From positions 62,001 to 126,000 of the forward strand of contig JAEEYQ010000031.1 in the NCBI GenBank assembly GCA_016288215.1: a stretch of 64,000 nucleotides of DNA, in the 5' to 3' direction. The notes under the pieces are model-generated. The model was not told the DNA's origin. It did not search any database and saw only the letters and a list, made by a program, of their open reading frames with translations. The position numbers were made by a program, and so were the translations under genes. Shown one piece after another: positions 1 through 8,892 of this stretch (the first letter of the stretch is position 1; every line of letters begins with the position of its first letter). The DNA comes from Lentisphaeria bacterium. Lineage in GTDB: Bacteria; Verrucomicrobiota; Lentisphaeria; Oligosphaerales; Oligosphaeraceae.

Positions 1-1
1 G

Positions 2-220
2 ACGGCTCAATACTCTTCTTTGATAATCTGCATTGGCTTGGCATTGTTCAGCGTATCCGTATGCACAGCTCTTCTGTCCGCAAGGCAGACGGCAAAGCGC
101 CCCGCTTATGTTTTCAAAAATGAATTCCTTGTGACGGATGCCCTTGAGCTCACCAAATACCAACGTCAAACCGGGCAATGCAAGCTTCCAGGCAATGAAT
201 GCAGCGAAAAAGTCTGTTGA
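2..220 (+). CDS. possible C-terminal fragment of an unidentified membrane protein
   Basis: The frame is open from the left edge to a TGA at 218-220 (73 codons) and could be the 3' end of a gene that begins outside the window. It has one hydrophobic stretch (about residues 6-27) followed by a polar tail containing three cysteines. No family is recognised. The only internal start is a TTG at position 20, so if real it is more likely a truncated longer gene than a small one. The rest of 221-372 holds no gene; the response regulator start at 373 is preceded by AGGA at about -10. Confidence 0.3.
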   Translation, partial: TAQYSSLIICIGLALFSVSVCTALLSARQTAKRPAYVFKNEFLVTDALELTKYQRQTGQCKLPGNECSEKVC

Positions 221-372
221 TTTTCATTGCTGTTTGTTGTTGTCTATTATATTATTAGTTGTTGTTCACAAGAGCGTTTCCAATACCTCTCTCAGATGTT
301 TTTTTGGCAAAATGCCCTAAGTCATTGCGATATTTGAAATTCTTTGGACTGTTGGCTAAATAGGATGGCATC

Positions 373-1047
373 ATGAACATACTTATTGTCGAAGATGACA
401 AGAGCACTGCTGAATTCATTGGAGCTGGATTCCGTCAGGCCGGCTATGCCGTTTCCATTGCACAATCTGGCCACGAGGGTTATTTCAAGGCAAAGAACGA
501 GTCATATGACCTGGCCATCATTGATGTCATGCTGCCTGGAATGAGCGGTTTTGAAATCATAAAGAGGTTGCGACAGGAACATGTCATGCTTCCCATCATC
601 ATTTTGAGTGCACGCAATGAAGAGGAAAACAAAGTGCACGGGCTTGAATGTGGAGCGGATGACTATCAGACAAAGCCCTTCTCTCTCACGGAGCTGCTCG
701 CCCGCGCCAATGCCCAGATTCGCCGCGCGAGCGCAGTGGCAGACCCCGTCGAGCTCCAGATCGCGGACCTGAAAATGGACCTGGTCTCACGCAAAGTCTT
801 CAGAGGAGATCAGAAAATCCTGCTTCAACCCCTTGAATTCCAGTTACTTGAATTTCTGATGAGAAACAAGGGGCGCGTGGTGTCAAGAACCACCATCATG
901 GAACATGTATGGGAATACAATTTTGACCCCCACACCAATGTGGTGGATTCGCGAATCTGCCATCTACGGGACAAGATTGACAAGAATTTCGAGCCGAAAT
1001 TGCTGAAGACAATACGGGGATTCGGATATGTCATGGAAGAGCCTTGA
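373..1047 (+). CDS. OmpR/CusR-type response regulator
   Basis: This is a DNA-binding response regulator that receives phosphate from the kinase encoded next to it. The receiver domain (about residues 1-118) has the acidic pair D8-D9, the phospho-acceptor D51 in the IIDVMLPG context, the ILSAR switch region and the TKPF lysine near residue 101. The C-terminal winged-helix domain (about 128-222) has the usual DPHTNVVDSRICHLRDKI pattern and ends in IRGFGYVMEEP. Its 224-aa length is normal for the family. The kinase start codon overlaps its last 20 bases, so the two are translationally coupled. The overall type is closest to metal-sensing CusR/CopR regulators, but nothing nearby identifies the signal. 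Confidence 0.95.
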   Translation: MNILIVEDDKSTAEFIGAGFRQAGYAVSIAQSGHEGYFKAKNESYDLAIIDVMLPGMSGFEIIKRLRQEHVMLPIIILSARNEEENKVHGLECGADDYQTKPFSLTELLARANAQIRRASAVADPVELQIADLKMDLVSRKVFRGDQKILLQPLEFQLLEFLMRNKGRVVSRTTIMEHVWEYNFDPHTNVVDSRICHLRDKIDKNFEPKLLKTIRGFGYVMEEP

Positions 1048-2656
1048 CCCTAAAAACTGGCGGGGGACTCTCAAATTCCGCCTCGTGAAATACTATGTCG
1101 GCGTTTTCACGGTGCTTTGGATTGTAAGCATGCTCCTTGTCTACAATTCCCAACGTCTTTTTCAGCTGCAAAGTGCCAAAAAGGCGTTATTCAACCTGGC
1201 CACGGAATGCCAGTTTGAGCTGATCTGCCATAAGGAGGGACCTGTTGACGCCATTGCCATTCCCATCTCAAACATCCCTAACTCATGCATGGCAAAACTT
1301 CAGAATGCGCTGAAGGGCTTCGTGCCGTATGCCGCCTATCATGACATGAATGAGTCACAGTATCTGCTGGCAGGATTTCATGAAGGTTCCTCCCTGCTCG
1401 TGACTTGCAACGCCCCAAATGGAGAAATCCTCTCTGTGGAGCAGGGCCACAATCTGGAGTATCTGGAATTTCTCCGCGGCGAGTTCAATGAGGAGCCTTA
1501 TGGTCAAGGGCAGAATTCCATGCTCCTGATTCTGGCAGAAAAGAACGGCAAGCTATTGACCTCCTCCTCCTTCGATTCCGCTTTCCTCCCCCTTGTGGAA
1601 GAATTGTTTCGCCAAGACGGACCTATGCAGGGATACAGAAGGGTCTCAAATGGCAAGAAGTCCCTTCTCTTTTTCATCTCAGAGCTTTTTGACGGAAACC
1701 TTCTGCTCGTGGCGCAGAACATGGAAAGCTATGATGCCAATCTGAGACATCTGCTTGCCATCTTCTGCTGCTCAATGTTGGTGTTCATCATCGTTGGCAT
1801 CTGCCTGGCCTTTTGGGTCGCGCAGAATTTTTCCGACGGACTGGCCCAAATCTCGCAAACCGCCTTGGAGATTGCCAGAGGACATTATGACCGTCGAGTC
1901 GACAGCAATTCCAGAGGGACAGAAATTGAACCCCTTATTCAGGCATTCAACAATATGGCGGACAACACCGAGAAGATGCTTAAGGAATTGGAGAATGTGA
2001 CTGACGACATCGCCCATGACCTGAGAACCCCGTTGACTCGGATGCAGGCGCGTGCGGAACTGGAACTGGCTAGTCATGGAAATGTGGATTTTGCCGCCTC
2101 CATCGCGGAAAACTGCGATGAAATGCTCTCCACTATCAACACCATGCTTGAAATCACGCGAATCGAAAAGCGCGTAAGCCATGTCTCGCTGACTCCTGTG
2201 AACGTCAATGCGCTGCTGGAAAAACTCCACGAGGCATTTCTGACCATTTCCGAAGACAGAAACATTCAGTTCAATCTCCTGTTGCCCCAAAACGGAATGA
2301 CCATCTACGGCAACCCAAGACAGCTTGAACAGATGGCAGCCAATCTTATCGACAATGCGATCAAATACACGCGAGATGGTGGCAGCGTCAATGTCATGCT
2401 GGAAAACAAGGATAACAATCTTGTGCTTTCCGTGTCAGACACAGGCATTGGAATCTCCCCAAAGGATATTTCAAGGGTTTATGACCGCTTTTTTCGAGGG
2501 GATGCCAGTCGTTCCACGCCAGGCAACGGTCTGGGCCTCAGCATGGTCAAGGCCATTGTGGAATCCATGGGGGGACATGTCACGGTGGAATCCACGCAAG
2601 GAGTCGGCAGCATGTTTGTCGTGACGTTGCCCCTGGCTCCACCCAAAGCCGGTTGA
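1028..2656 (+). CDS. two-component sensor histidine kinase (HAMP, HisKA, HATPase)
   Basis: This is a membrane histidine kinase paired with the upstream regulator. It has a first membrane segment at about residues 22-40, a roughly 200-residue extracytoplasmic sensor region with no recognised fold, and a second segment at about 243-266. A HAMP linker follows, with EIARGHYDRRV and PLIQAFNNMAD. The H-box is DDIAHDLRTPLTRM with the phospho-acceptor H330. The ATPase domain shows the N-box NLIDNAIKYT, the G1 box DTGIGIS and the G2 box GNGLGLSMVKAI. Length (542 aa) and the CusS-like arrangement fit a periplasmic-sensing kinase. The ATG at 1028 overlaps the end of the regulator gene. Confidence 0.94.
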   Translation: MSWKSLDPKNWRGTLKFRLVKYYVGVFTVLWIVSMLLVYNSQRLFQLQSAKKALFNLATECQFELICHKEGPVDAIAIPISNIPNSCMAKLQNALKGFVPYAAYHDMNESQYLLAGFHEGSSLLVTCNAPNGEILSVEQGHNLEYLEFLRGEFNEEPYGQGQNSMLLILAEKNGKLLTSSSFDSAFLPLVEELFRQDGPMQGYRRVSNGKKSLLFFISELFDGNLLLVAQNMESYDANLRHLLAIFCCSMLVFIIVGICLAFWVAQNFSDGLAQISQTALEIARGHYDRRVDSNSRGTEIEPLIQAFNNMADNTEKMLKELENVTDDIAHDLRTPLTRMQARAELELASHGNVDFAASIAENCDEMLSTINTMLEITRIEKRVSHVSLTPVNVNALLEKLHEAFLTISEDRNIQFNLLLPQNGMTIYGNPRQLEQMAANLIDNAIKYTRDGGSVNVMLENKDNNLVLSVSDTGIGISPKDISRVYDRFFRGDASRSTPGNGLGLSMVKAIVESMGGHVTVESTQGVGSMFVVTLPLAPPKAG

Positions 2657-2918
2657 CGAGAGAGAAGATGCCGTTGGTCCATCACTCCATATGGAGGCAT
2701 GGCACATGAAAAGGACAGGATGGCCAACGAACAGCCATGATTCCATTCGTCCCCTTGTCGTTTCTCAAATCCATCTGCTTTTTTGCAATATAACGCATGC
2801 AAATGAATGCATTATCCTAAAAGCAGCAGTTGGTCGTCAAGCTTGTGTCCTTTTCCTTTTGCGGTTCATTTTGAGGGCAACTGGCACTTCCGCCCTATAA
2901 TCCATAAAACAATATCAC

Positions 2919-2948
2919 TTACGATTAGGGCATCCGTCCTAATCGTAA
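2919..2948. terminator. perfect inverted repeat between convergent genes
   Basis: The 11-base arms TTACGATTAGG (2919-2929) and CCTAATCGTAA (2938-2948) are perfectly complementary around an 8-base loop. The element lies between the stop of the plus-strand kinase (2656) and the stop of the minus-strand restriction gene (3002). It could end transcription from both sides, although neither side has a strong T run. It could instead be an operator. Nothing else is seen in the gene-free stretch 2657-3001. Confidence 0.5.
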
Positions 2949-3001
2949 ATAACAACAACACCTTTGACATCATTTTACTGCGTTACTTTTCCATTGGATA
3001 C

Positions 3002-4219
3002 CTATTTTTGCTTGGAAATAACCATATCCATAAAGCCAACCAAGTTCATCAATGACGTTGAATCATCAGTCGGAAACAAATGCCGATTTGGTTCGGGAAT
3101 GACAAGAACCACTCCGTTGGCTTTCATCTCACTAAGCTGCTTGGATGATATTCCTTCCTGTAACGTGAAAAGATGTTTTGGGTGGATTCTATCGGCTTCA
3201 TTTAGAACTTGACGCCATCTGTCCTTGCAGCATGTCTTGGCAGCCAGCATCGACAATTTGAATTCAGGAAACCTTGGATTCCTATAAGCCTCCACAGACG
3301 GGAAAATGAAATCAGGCTTTTTATTTTGCTCTGTTACGACTTGGGTATCAAACTGGATTTGATGATAGGTGAATATGTTCGCAAGATTCAATTCTAACGA
3401 GGTTCCCGATCTAGATTTACGCCTATTCACCACTGTATTTGCATATTTGATGAATTCATCAACATTCTGGTATCCGTTTTGAATTTTGGGAAGAACATCA
3501 TAATGTTCAATTATCGAGAAGACATCGAACTCCATAACACGACGTTTTAAAAGTAGTTCATCAGGAGTTTTTTCCCAAGTTCGTTCTGGAAGAAGTTCAG
3601 CGACAAAATCAAAAATCTCTCTACTTGATGGGAAAGTATGTTTCCATTGTTCGGGAATTAGCTCCTCCAGTGTTTTAACTGGTTTAAATGAAGAGAGTTG
3701 TTTGGAACCATACATCCTTCCAGGTTCAATCTCACGCCCAACCCATTGTTCAATGTCTATTTCCTCTTCTTCGTTTCGTGACACCCAGCATATTAGATGC
3801 ATTTGCCCATCAATTAAAACACCTGCCAAAATGCAGATGGCACCAGTATTGTCAACATCCTGCAAAGGCGTTTCCTTCCAGCATGTCAAGCGAAATTCGT
3901 CATATTTCTTCGAGAAACCCATTTCAGGAAAATATTTATTATTATAATACTTTGCTTGAATATCATTCTTGTAGCAACTGTGGCTGGAAACAAAGCAATC
4001 AATCACTATTGTTGGATTATACCGTTCTGTTGTAACAACTTCTGGAATAACTTCCTGCATAAATGACCTTGGCATATACAAACCAGACTGGTGACCTCCT
4101 GTGACACCTGTATCATTGCCAGAAAGTCTTTTCACCAACCATGGGGCACGTGTATTGTCAATACTTTCCAAAAACTGTGTCAGAGTCAAATTCCTAAATG
4201 CAATTTCAAGCTTTTCCAT
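3002..4219 (-). CDS. EcoRII-type restriction endonuclease
   Basis: Likely a type IIE restriction enzyme of the EcoRII family, whose known members cut at CCWGG and need a second site as effector. The 405-aa length matches EcoRII (about 404 aa). The N-terminal half carries GGHQSGLYMP and YDEFRLTCW, typical of the B3-like effector-binding domain. The C-terminal catalytic domain (about 270-395) contains KSRSGTSLE, KKPDFIFPS and AAKTCCKDRWRQ, followed by EADRIHPKHLFTLQEG; the YxnK/K-type active site lies in this block. The gene ends 3 bases after the methyltransferase stop, in the same orientation. The locus is clearly more AT-rich than its surroundings, which suggests horizontal acquisition. The recognition site itself is inferred from homology. 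Confidence 0.9.
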   Translation of the reverse strand: MEKLEIAFRNLTLTQFLESIDNTRAPWLVKRLSGNDTGVTGGHQSGLYMPRSFMQEVIPEVVTTERYNPTIVIDCFVSSHSCYKNDIQAKYYNNKYFPEMGFSKKYDEFRLTCWKETPLQDVDNTGAICILAGVLIDGQMHLICWVSRNEEEEIDIEQWVGREIEPGRMYGSKQLSSFKPVKTLEELIPEQWKHTFPSSREIFDFVAELLPERTWEKTPDELLLKRRVMEFDVFSIIEHYDVLPKIQNGYQNVDEFIKYANTVVNRRKSRSGTSLELNLANIFTYHQIQFDTQVVTEQNKKPDFIFPSVEAYRNPRFPEFKLSMLAAKTCCKDRWRQVLNEADRIHPKHLFTLQEGISSKQLSEMKANGVVLVIPEPNRHLFPTDDSTSLMNLVGFMDMVISKQK

Positions 4220-4222
4220 ACC

Positions 4223-5449
4223 CTATTTTCTCCGATCTCTTAAGATGATAGCCATTTGTGCAGCACAAGAACGTATTGCAGGCCATACTACACTGTTTCC
4301 AATCTGCCTAAAAGCTTGGCAATTTGATACTGGAAAAACGAATTGAGAAGGGTCATATCCTTGCAACTGCATCGCCTCATCCACAGCCAAATGACGAGGA
4401 CGATTGCCTGGTTGTTCAATGAGTATTTCAGCTCCATCTTTAGAATATCTTGCAGAAATGGTTCTGGTAATTTCACCTTCTTTTATTGGAAGTGTATGAA
4501 GTCCATAGCCAAAGCCGTGTCCTGCCTCCTCGTGGTGTTTTTTGTGACGCTTAAGAGTTGCCCAAGTTCCTGGACCAAGTGTGCAATCAGTTACATCGTT
4601 CCGTATGATGTCTCTAAGTTCTTTGCGAACATAACCAGGTTCAGGTTCCAATGGAATAATAATTTCCTCTTTGGTTATGTCAATCAAATCTGGATTATAA
4701 CCAACGAGAAAAATGCGCTCACGATGCTGTGGAACCCATTTACTACCATCGACAATCTTCCAATTAACGATATACCCCAATTCGTCTTCCAGCGTATTTC
4801 TAATCACCTCAAACGTCTTACCTTTATCGTGTGATTCAAGATTCTTAACATTTTCCAGCATGAAAGCTGCAGGTCGTTTTATCTTAAGCAATTCAGCAAT
4901 CTCAAAGAACAAAGTACCCTGTGCTTGGTCTGCGAAACCATGAGCACGCCCCATAGAGTTCTTCTTTGAGACACCTGCTAGTGAAAAAGGCTGACATGGG
5001 AATCCAGCACACAGGACATCAAAAAACGGAATCGCATTCTTGTCTATTAAATGTATGTCACCATAAGGTATTTCGCCATAGTTAGCTTCATAGGTTTTCT
5101 GTGCAAATTCATTCCACTCACTTGAGAACACACATTTGCCACCATTAGCTTGGAAAGCAAGTCTAAAGCCACCGATACCAGCAAAAAGGTCTATGAACTT
5201 AAAGTCATATTCTATTGGTGGTGGGAAAGGAATTTTTCTAAAAAAATCAAAAGTTACTTTAGGTCTGTATTCCTCAATGATCTTGCGTCCAGTTTCAGGA
5301 ATTCCTTGAGGGATTTCGTCAGGTGTTTGTAAAAAATGAGTGACTGCTGCTTTTATATTCTGATATTCAGATGCTGATTCATGAATTTCCATCGCGGAGA
5401 TAATTTCCGTCATGGCATCCAAGTATGTGAATTCTTTTTTCTTAGCCAT
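4223..5449 (-). CDS. C5-cytosine DNA methyltransferase (Dcm/M.EcoRII type)
   Basis: This is the protective methyltransferase for the adjacent EcoRII-like nuclease, transferring methyl from SAM to C5 of cytosine. Motif I is DLFAGIGGFR (residues 87-96). Motif IV is GFPCQPFS with the catalytic C152. Motif VI is LENVKNLESHDKG, motif VIII is QHRERIFLVG, and the target-recognition region precedes motif X (RQIGNSVVWPAI) near the C-terminus. The roughly 85-residue N-terminal extension before motif I is shared in kind with Dcm/M.EcoRII, and the total of 408 aa is somewhat shorter. Only 3 bases separate its stop from the nuclease start, so the two are probably cotranscribed. Confidence 0.94.
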   Translation of the reverse strand: MAKKKEFTYLDAMTEIISAMEIHESASEYQNIKAAVTHFLQTPDEIPQGIPETGRKIIEEYRPKVTFDFFRKIPFPPPIEYDFKFIDLFAGIGGFRLAFQANGGKCVFSSEWNEFAQKTYEANYGEIPYGDIHLIDKNAIPFFDVLCAGFPCQPFSLAGVSKKNSMGRAHGFADQAQGTLFFEIAELLKIKRPAAFMLENVKNLESHDKGKTFEVIRNTLEDELGYIVNWKIVDGSKWVPQHRERIFLVGYNPDLIDITKEEIIIPLEPEPGYVRKELRDIIRNDVTDCTLGPGTWATLKRHKKHHEEAGHGFGYGLHTLPIKEGEITRTISARYSKDGAEILIEQPGNRPRHLAVDEAMQLQGYDPSQFVFPVSNCQAFRQIGNSVVWPAIRSCAAQMAIILRDRRK

Positions 5450-5485
5450 GTTTGTTGGTTCCTCATAGAGGATGGTTAAATGTCC

Positions 5486-5701
5486 TTATTCTGCCTTCTT
5501 GTCACGGACGATTTCCATTATTTCAGAGATGTCGCAGTCAAGAACGGCGCAGATACGCATCAGAATTGACGTATTCACGTTTTCACCTCTATTTAGTTTG
5601 GCAACAGTTCCCCAACTTAACCCCGCTGCCTTTTGTAATTCCGTCTTAGTCATCTCCTTATCAATTAGCTGATGCCATAGTTTTTTATAGGATAATGTCA
5701 T
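5486..5701 (-). CDS. small Cro/C1-type HTH regulator of the R-M locus
   Basis: This 71-aa protein is essentially one XRE/HTH_26 DNA-binding domain: a helix, MTKTELQKAAGLSWGTVAKL as helix-turn-helix (about residues 17-36), then LMRICAVLDCDISEIME. It starts at an ATG at 5701 and ends 36 bases before the methyltransferase start in the same orientation. Size and position fit a controller (C) protein that times methylase and nuclease expression, but it is closer to the generic YozG-like HTH family than to classical C proteins. It could therefore be an unrelated repressor. Confidence 0.8.
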   Translation of the reverse strand: MTLSYKKLWHQLIDKEMTKTELQKAAGLSWGTVAKLNRGENVNTSILMRICAVLDCDISEIMEIVRDKKAE

Positions 5702-5929
5702 GGTTATTCCTGTACTTGCATAACTGCCAATAAGTATGAAAGTTTAGACGCTGTAATAATATATTGGCTTTCTGTTGGTTATCCAATGGCGTATCTACAT
5801 TTTCATGAGGAAAAACCACATTTTTTACCTTTTATCTTCATTTTCACCGTTCATCAGATTTACTGAGAAACTTCTGAACTTCTTCGTCCATCAGATTGAA
5901 CAGATTGGTTGCAACCCATAAAACAACAG

Positions 5930-5956
5930 GGGCTTTCGTCGGCAAAACGAAAGCCC
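5930..5956 (-). terminator. intrinsic terminator of the kinase-like effector gene
   Basis: The arms GGGCTTTCGT and ACGAAAGCCC (5930-5939 and 5947-5956) form a perfect 10-bp stem with a 7-base loop. Read on the minus strand the stem is followed by CTGTTGTTTTATGG, a short T-rich tract, about 100 bases after the stop at 6059. A second perfect 8-bp stem, AGGAGGAT/ATCCTCCT (6016-6023 and 6036-6043), lies between the stop and this terminator. Otherwise 5702-6058 appears gene-free. Confidence 0.7.
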
Positions 5957-6058
5957 TTGCAGGAAATGCGAACGACATGGAAGAGACGGCGAAGCTTGCC
6001 TGTCCCCTTCTGCAAAGGAGGATAGCAAAAACACCATCCTCCTCTGACTTCCGAGTTT

Positions 6059-8782
6059 TTACGGTTCAAAGAGTTTATCCATGAAGTCGCGCTTGTAGTA
6101 GGACGGACAAATGCCAATCGCATAAGTCTCGAAGGCACCGTGAACTTTCTCGTTTAACACAATTGATTTACCGGAACCGCTGGTGAATTTGAAGGAGTCC
6201 TGATAGTCAGTAAGGTCATCGAGTTTTGCGGGCGTCTGCCAGTCCTCGGTCTTGTAGACCTTTCCATTCTTTTCAAGCGTCTTGGCATATTCAATCGCAT
6301 CAAGCAGACGCGCCCGCGTGGCATCAATTGCCTCCACGGAAATGCGTGGCGCAATGGTGGCGAGAAAGCTTTCAATCGCATCATCGTTGCCATCAAGCGC
6401 AATGAGCTTATCGTAAAAATCTTGGTCAATGGCATCAGGGAGAGACAACGTCTGGGCGCCAACGACTTGCGAGATCGCGATTCCGACTTCGTGCATCGTC
6501 CCCACCTTGGACATGTCGACGGTGATTGTGCCGTCTTCGTTTTCCGTGATGGCGGGGCTGTTCTTGCACCGCGCGGCCTCGGACCAGGCATGGCCTCTGC
6601 CATAGACGAGGCCGCATGTCTCTCTCAAGCATTGGTTGAACAATTCGGTCTTCATCTTGTCAAGCTTGAACTTCTGCATGCCGATGCGGTCAGCGGTGAA
6701 GGAGGCGTCGTTGTCAATGGCCTTCAAAGTCACGACAAAAGTCGTCGGGTCGATACTCAGAAAGTAGTTGTTCCAATGGCGGTCGCCCTGGCCAGTGATG
6801 ATGTCAAGCCACTTCAGCCTGTTCAACTGCTGGGCAATCTGGCCTTTGACAAAATCCTTGTTCTTGCCCGTCACCTTCTGCTTGAGGTTGTAGGGGCTGA
6901 TGGCATTCTGATTCCCTTTTGCCACTCCTTGGGTGAAGCTTTCGCCCGGGAAGCCCGGCGCCTTCTCCATGAACATGCCGAACTGCCCTTTGTGGCTGCC
7001 GACTTTATACTTCACGATCAGGTCTTCGCAGCCAAACTGCTTGGCGGTGTCCATGGTGGCGAAATTCAGATTCGCGGTATTCTGTTCATCACCATAGGCG
7101 TTGCCTTTTCCAAGATTCATGCACTTAAGCCCTACATTGCTCTCAAGTTCGGGCTTGAAGATGAGCTTCTCGCCGCTTTTTGTCGTAAGCTGATAGGTGC
7201 TGCTCGACTGGCCCGCTCCCAAGGGACGGCTGTCCACGATGTTGGTGTCGTCCGCCACGGAGTTCGCGTCTTCGGCTTTGAACCCGCGTGCGGCCGCCTC
7301 AACGACGCTGGAGACGCTAAGTTCTCCAAGGAGCAGCCTGCGGATATCGCCGGCGGTCACAAAGGTTTCATCGTTCCGCTTGAGGAAACTATTGGTGTTC
7401 CGCACCAGTTCCTTGTACTGTCCTGCAATGACCTTAAGGTTTTTGACGTTCTTGAAGAGTTTGAGCGCCGTGCTTTCGCTAAAGCCATGTGGCCAAAACC
7501 CTTCTTTGCCCCAGTCTAATTGCTCCATATCATTTGCCAGGGTGTTGACTTGCATGTCAAACCTGAACGCCGTCACCTTGCCGTCCCCATAGTCCTGAAG
7601 GAGGGTCATGAAGTCCGTGACGAACCCAACGTATTCGCCAAACTGCGACTCCGGGTCATAGGACAGTTTGGGCACGCTAGCGGTCTGCAGCAGGTTCTCC
7701 TTGGCGTCGTTAATGAAGTTAGTGCGCATGGTCTTGACATAGGTGGCCTTTACGGAGTCAAGCTTCTCCGCGACCTCATCGAGCACTTTCTCCATCTCCG
7801 CTAGAATCGACTTGTCGACCTCTATCGTGTTGTCGTCGATCTGGATGCCATTCTGGCGCACATCCTTGATCGCGTTCTTCATCAGCGTCATGTTGGTCTG
7901 CAGGTCATTGATTTCCTCTTGGGTGAGGGTCTTGCCGTTGTCGGCGGCAAAGGCGTCGAGCTTCTTGGCCAAAGGCTCCATCTGCTCGGAAAGGGTCTTC
8001 TGCATCAGTTTGATCGATTCCGCCGTGCCGTGCATCAAAATCGCCTCGCGCGGCATCAAATCCATGAACTTCGCCTTAAGGAGATCCTTGGTCTGGGGAT
8101 TGACGACCACGCCGTTCACGACGTCCTTCTGCATAAGATCATGCATCCGAAAGACGATGGAGTTGATTTCGGTCGCGCGCCGGTCACACTGCAACTGAAG
8201 CTCCAGAAGCTGGTCCTGCACGCCACCTTTCGCTTTCCCGCTCATGGTGAGTTCACTGTTGAGATCGAACAACGCGTTGGAAAGATCCTGCTGGGCCTTG
8301 ATCGCCTCATACACGGCCTTGGCCACGGGCCTCATCTTGTTGTCCGTTTTACCCTTGCGCCAGTCAAGGCATCCGGTCACCTTGTCTTCGGCGACGGCAC
8401 GCCCAAGTTCGGCGCCAGTGTATGCGTCAAGGGCCTTGAGCTTGTCCGCCGCCGTCTTCGCGAGCGTGTTGATCTTCGACATCGTCTTCTCGTCGACGAG
8501 TCCCTTGTCCGTAAGGGTCTTCCCAACGGCCCGCGTATTCTGCACGGCATCCGACTGAACGGACCTCTTGGCGGCGTTCAGCAACAACACGTCCAGTTGC
8601 TGCACAACGCTCTTGCCTTCGCCCTTCATAGGCTGTTTCTTCTGAGAGCTCGTGTCGATGATTTCATTGACATTCTGCTTGTCGACATTCTTCGACTTCA
8701 TGGAATCATCCGTCGGTCCCACTTCAGGACGATAGTCCACGCTGAGTTTGTTCAAACCCGATATCGAATTCAATCCACCCAT
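6059..8782 (-). CDS. large effector-like protein with a PI3K/PI4K-type kinase domain
   Basis: This 907-aa protein has no signal peptide or membrane segment. Its Ser/Asn/Gln-rich N-terminus (MGGLNSISGLNKLSV) is compatible with a type III secretion signal. Residues about 60-470 are mostly helical and probably coiled coil. The C-terminal part looks like an atypical kinase. A glycine loop RPLGAGQSSSTYQ (about 519) is followed by LIFKPE, which resembles the ATP-binding FKP lysine of type II PI 4-kinases. The catalytic loop GQGDRHWNNYF lies near 665-674 and the metal-binding IDNDASF near 688. This DRHxxN ... DND arrangement is seen in PI3/PI4-kinase-like bacterial effectors. The ATG at 8782 follows AAGGAAA. 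The gene lies downstream of a small acidic gene on the same strand, an arrangement typical of chaperone-effector pairs. The target is unknown and no secretion apparatus is visible here. Confidence 0.75.
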   Translation of the reverse strand: MGGLNSISGLNKLSVDYRPEVGPTDDSMKSKNVDKQNVNEIIDTSSQKKQPMKGEGKSVVQQLDVLLLNAAKRSVQSDAVQNTRAVGKTLTDKGLVDEKTMSKINTLAKTAADKLKALDAYTGAELGRAVAEDKVTGCLDWRKGKTDNKMRPVAKAVYEAIKAQQDLSNALFDLNSELTMSGKAKGGVQDQLLELQLQCDRRATEINSIVFRMHDLMQKDVVNGVVVNPQTKDLLKAKFMDLMPREAILMHGTAESIKLMQKTLSEQMEPLAKKLDAFAADNGKTLTQEEINDLQTNMTLMKNAIKDVRQNGIQIDDNTIEVDKSILAEMEKVLDEVAEKLDSVKATYVKTMRTNFINDAKENLLQTASVPKLSYDPESQFGEYVGFVTDFMTLLQDYGDGKVTAFRFDMQVNTLANDMEQLDWGKEGFWPHGFSESTALKLFKNVKNLKVIAGQYKELVRNTNSFLKRNDETFVTAGDIRRLLLGELSVSSVVEAAARGFKAEDANSVADDTNIVDSRPLGAGQSSSTYQLTTKSGEKLIFKPELESNVGLKCMNLGKGNAYGDEQNTANLNFATMDTAKQFGCEDLIVKYKVGSHKGQFGMFMEKAPGFPGESFTQGVAKGNQNAISPYNLKQKVTGKNKDFVKGQIAQQLNRLKWLDIITGQGDRHWNNYFLSIDPTTFVVTLKAIDNDASFTADRIGMQKFKLDKMKTELFNQCLRETCGLVYGRGHAWSEAARCKNSPAITENEDGTITVDMSKVGTMHEVGIAISQVVGAQTLSLPDAIDQDFYDKLIALDGNDDAIESFLATIAPRISVEAIDATRARLLDAIEYAKTLEKNGKVYKTEDWQTPAKLDDLTDYQDSFKFTSGSGKSIVLNEKVHGAFETYAIGICPSYYKRDFMDKLFEP

Positions 8783-8815
8783 TGGTTTCCTTCTTTCTTA
8801 TTGAAGTTCGTTTCT

Positions 8816-8841
8816 ATTGTTTCCTATTTATATATATGGTA
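8816..8841 (-). promoter_or_regulatory. shared AT-rich promoter-like element, copy upstream of the effector
   Basis: On the minus strand this reads AATACCATATATATAAATAG then GAAA, and contains the 13-mer TACCATATATATA (8829-8841), which also occurs at 33066-33078 and 41195-41207. It lies about 35-60 bases upstream of the effector ATG and would suit a -10 region. Promoter function is inferred only from position and composition. Confidence 0.35.
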
Positions 8842-8892
8842 TTGAAAGACAACCTTGCCCTGCCATCGGAACCGCGCCACAGCGCCACGCGA

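Noticed and set aside
5860..6138. 92-codon minus-strand frame downstream of the effector gene
   Set aside because: It contains the intrinsic terminator stem and overlaps the end of the effector gene in another frame.
6422..7519. 365-codon open frame on the plus strand, and several others, opposite the effector gene
   Set aside because: They mirror the minus-strand coding frame, have no protein-like features and no Shine-Dalgarno site; the minus-strand protein has clear kinase motifs.
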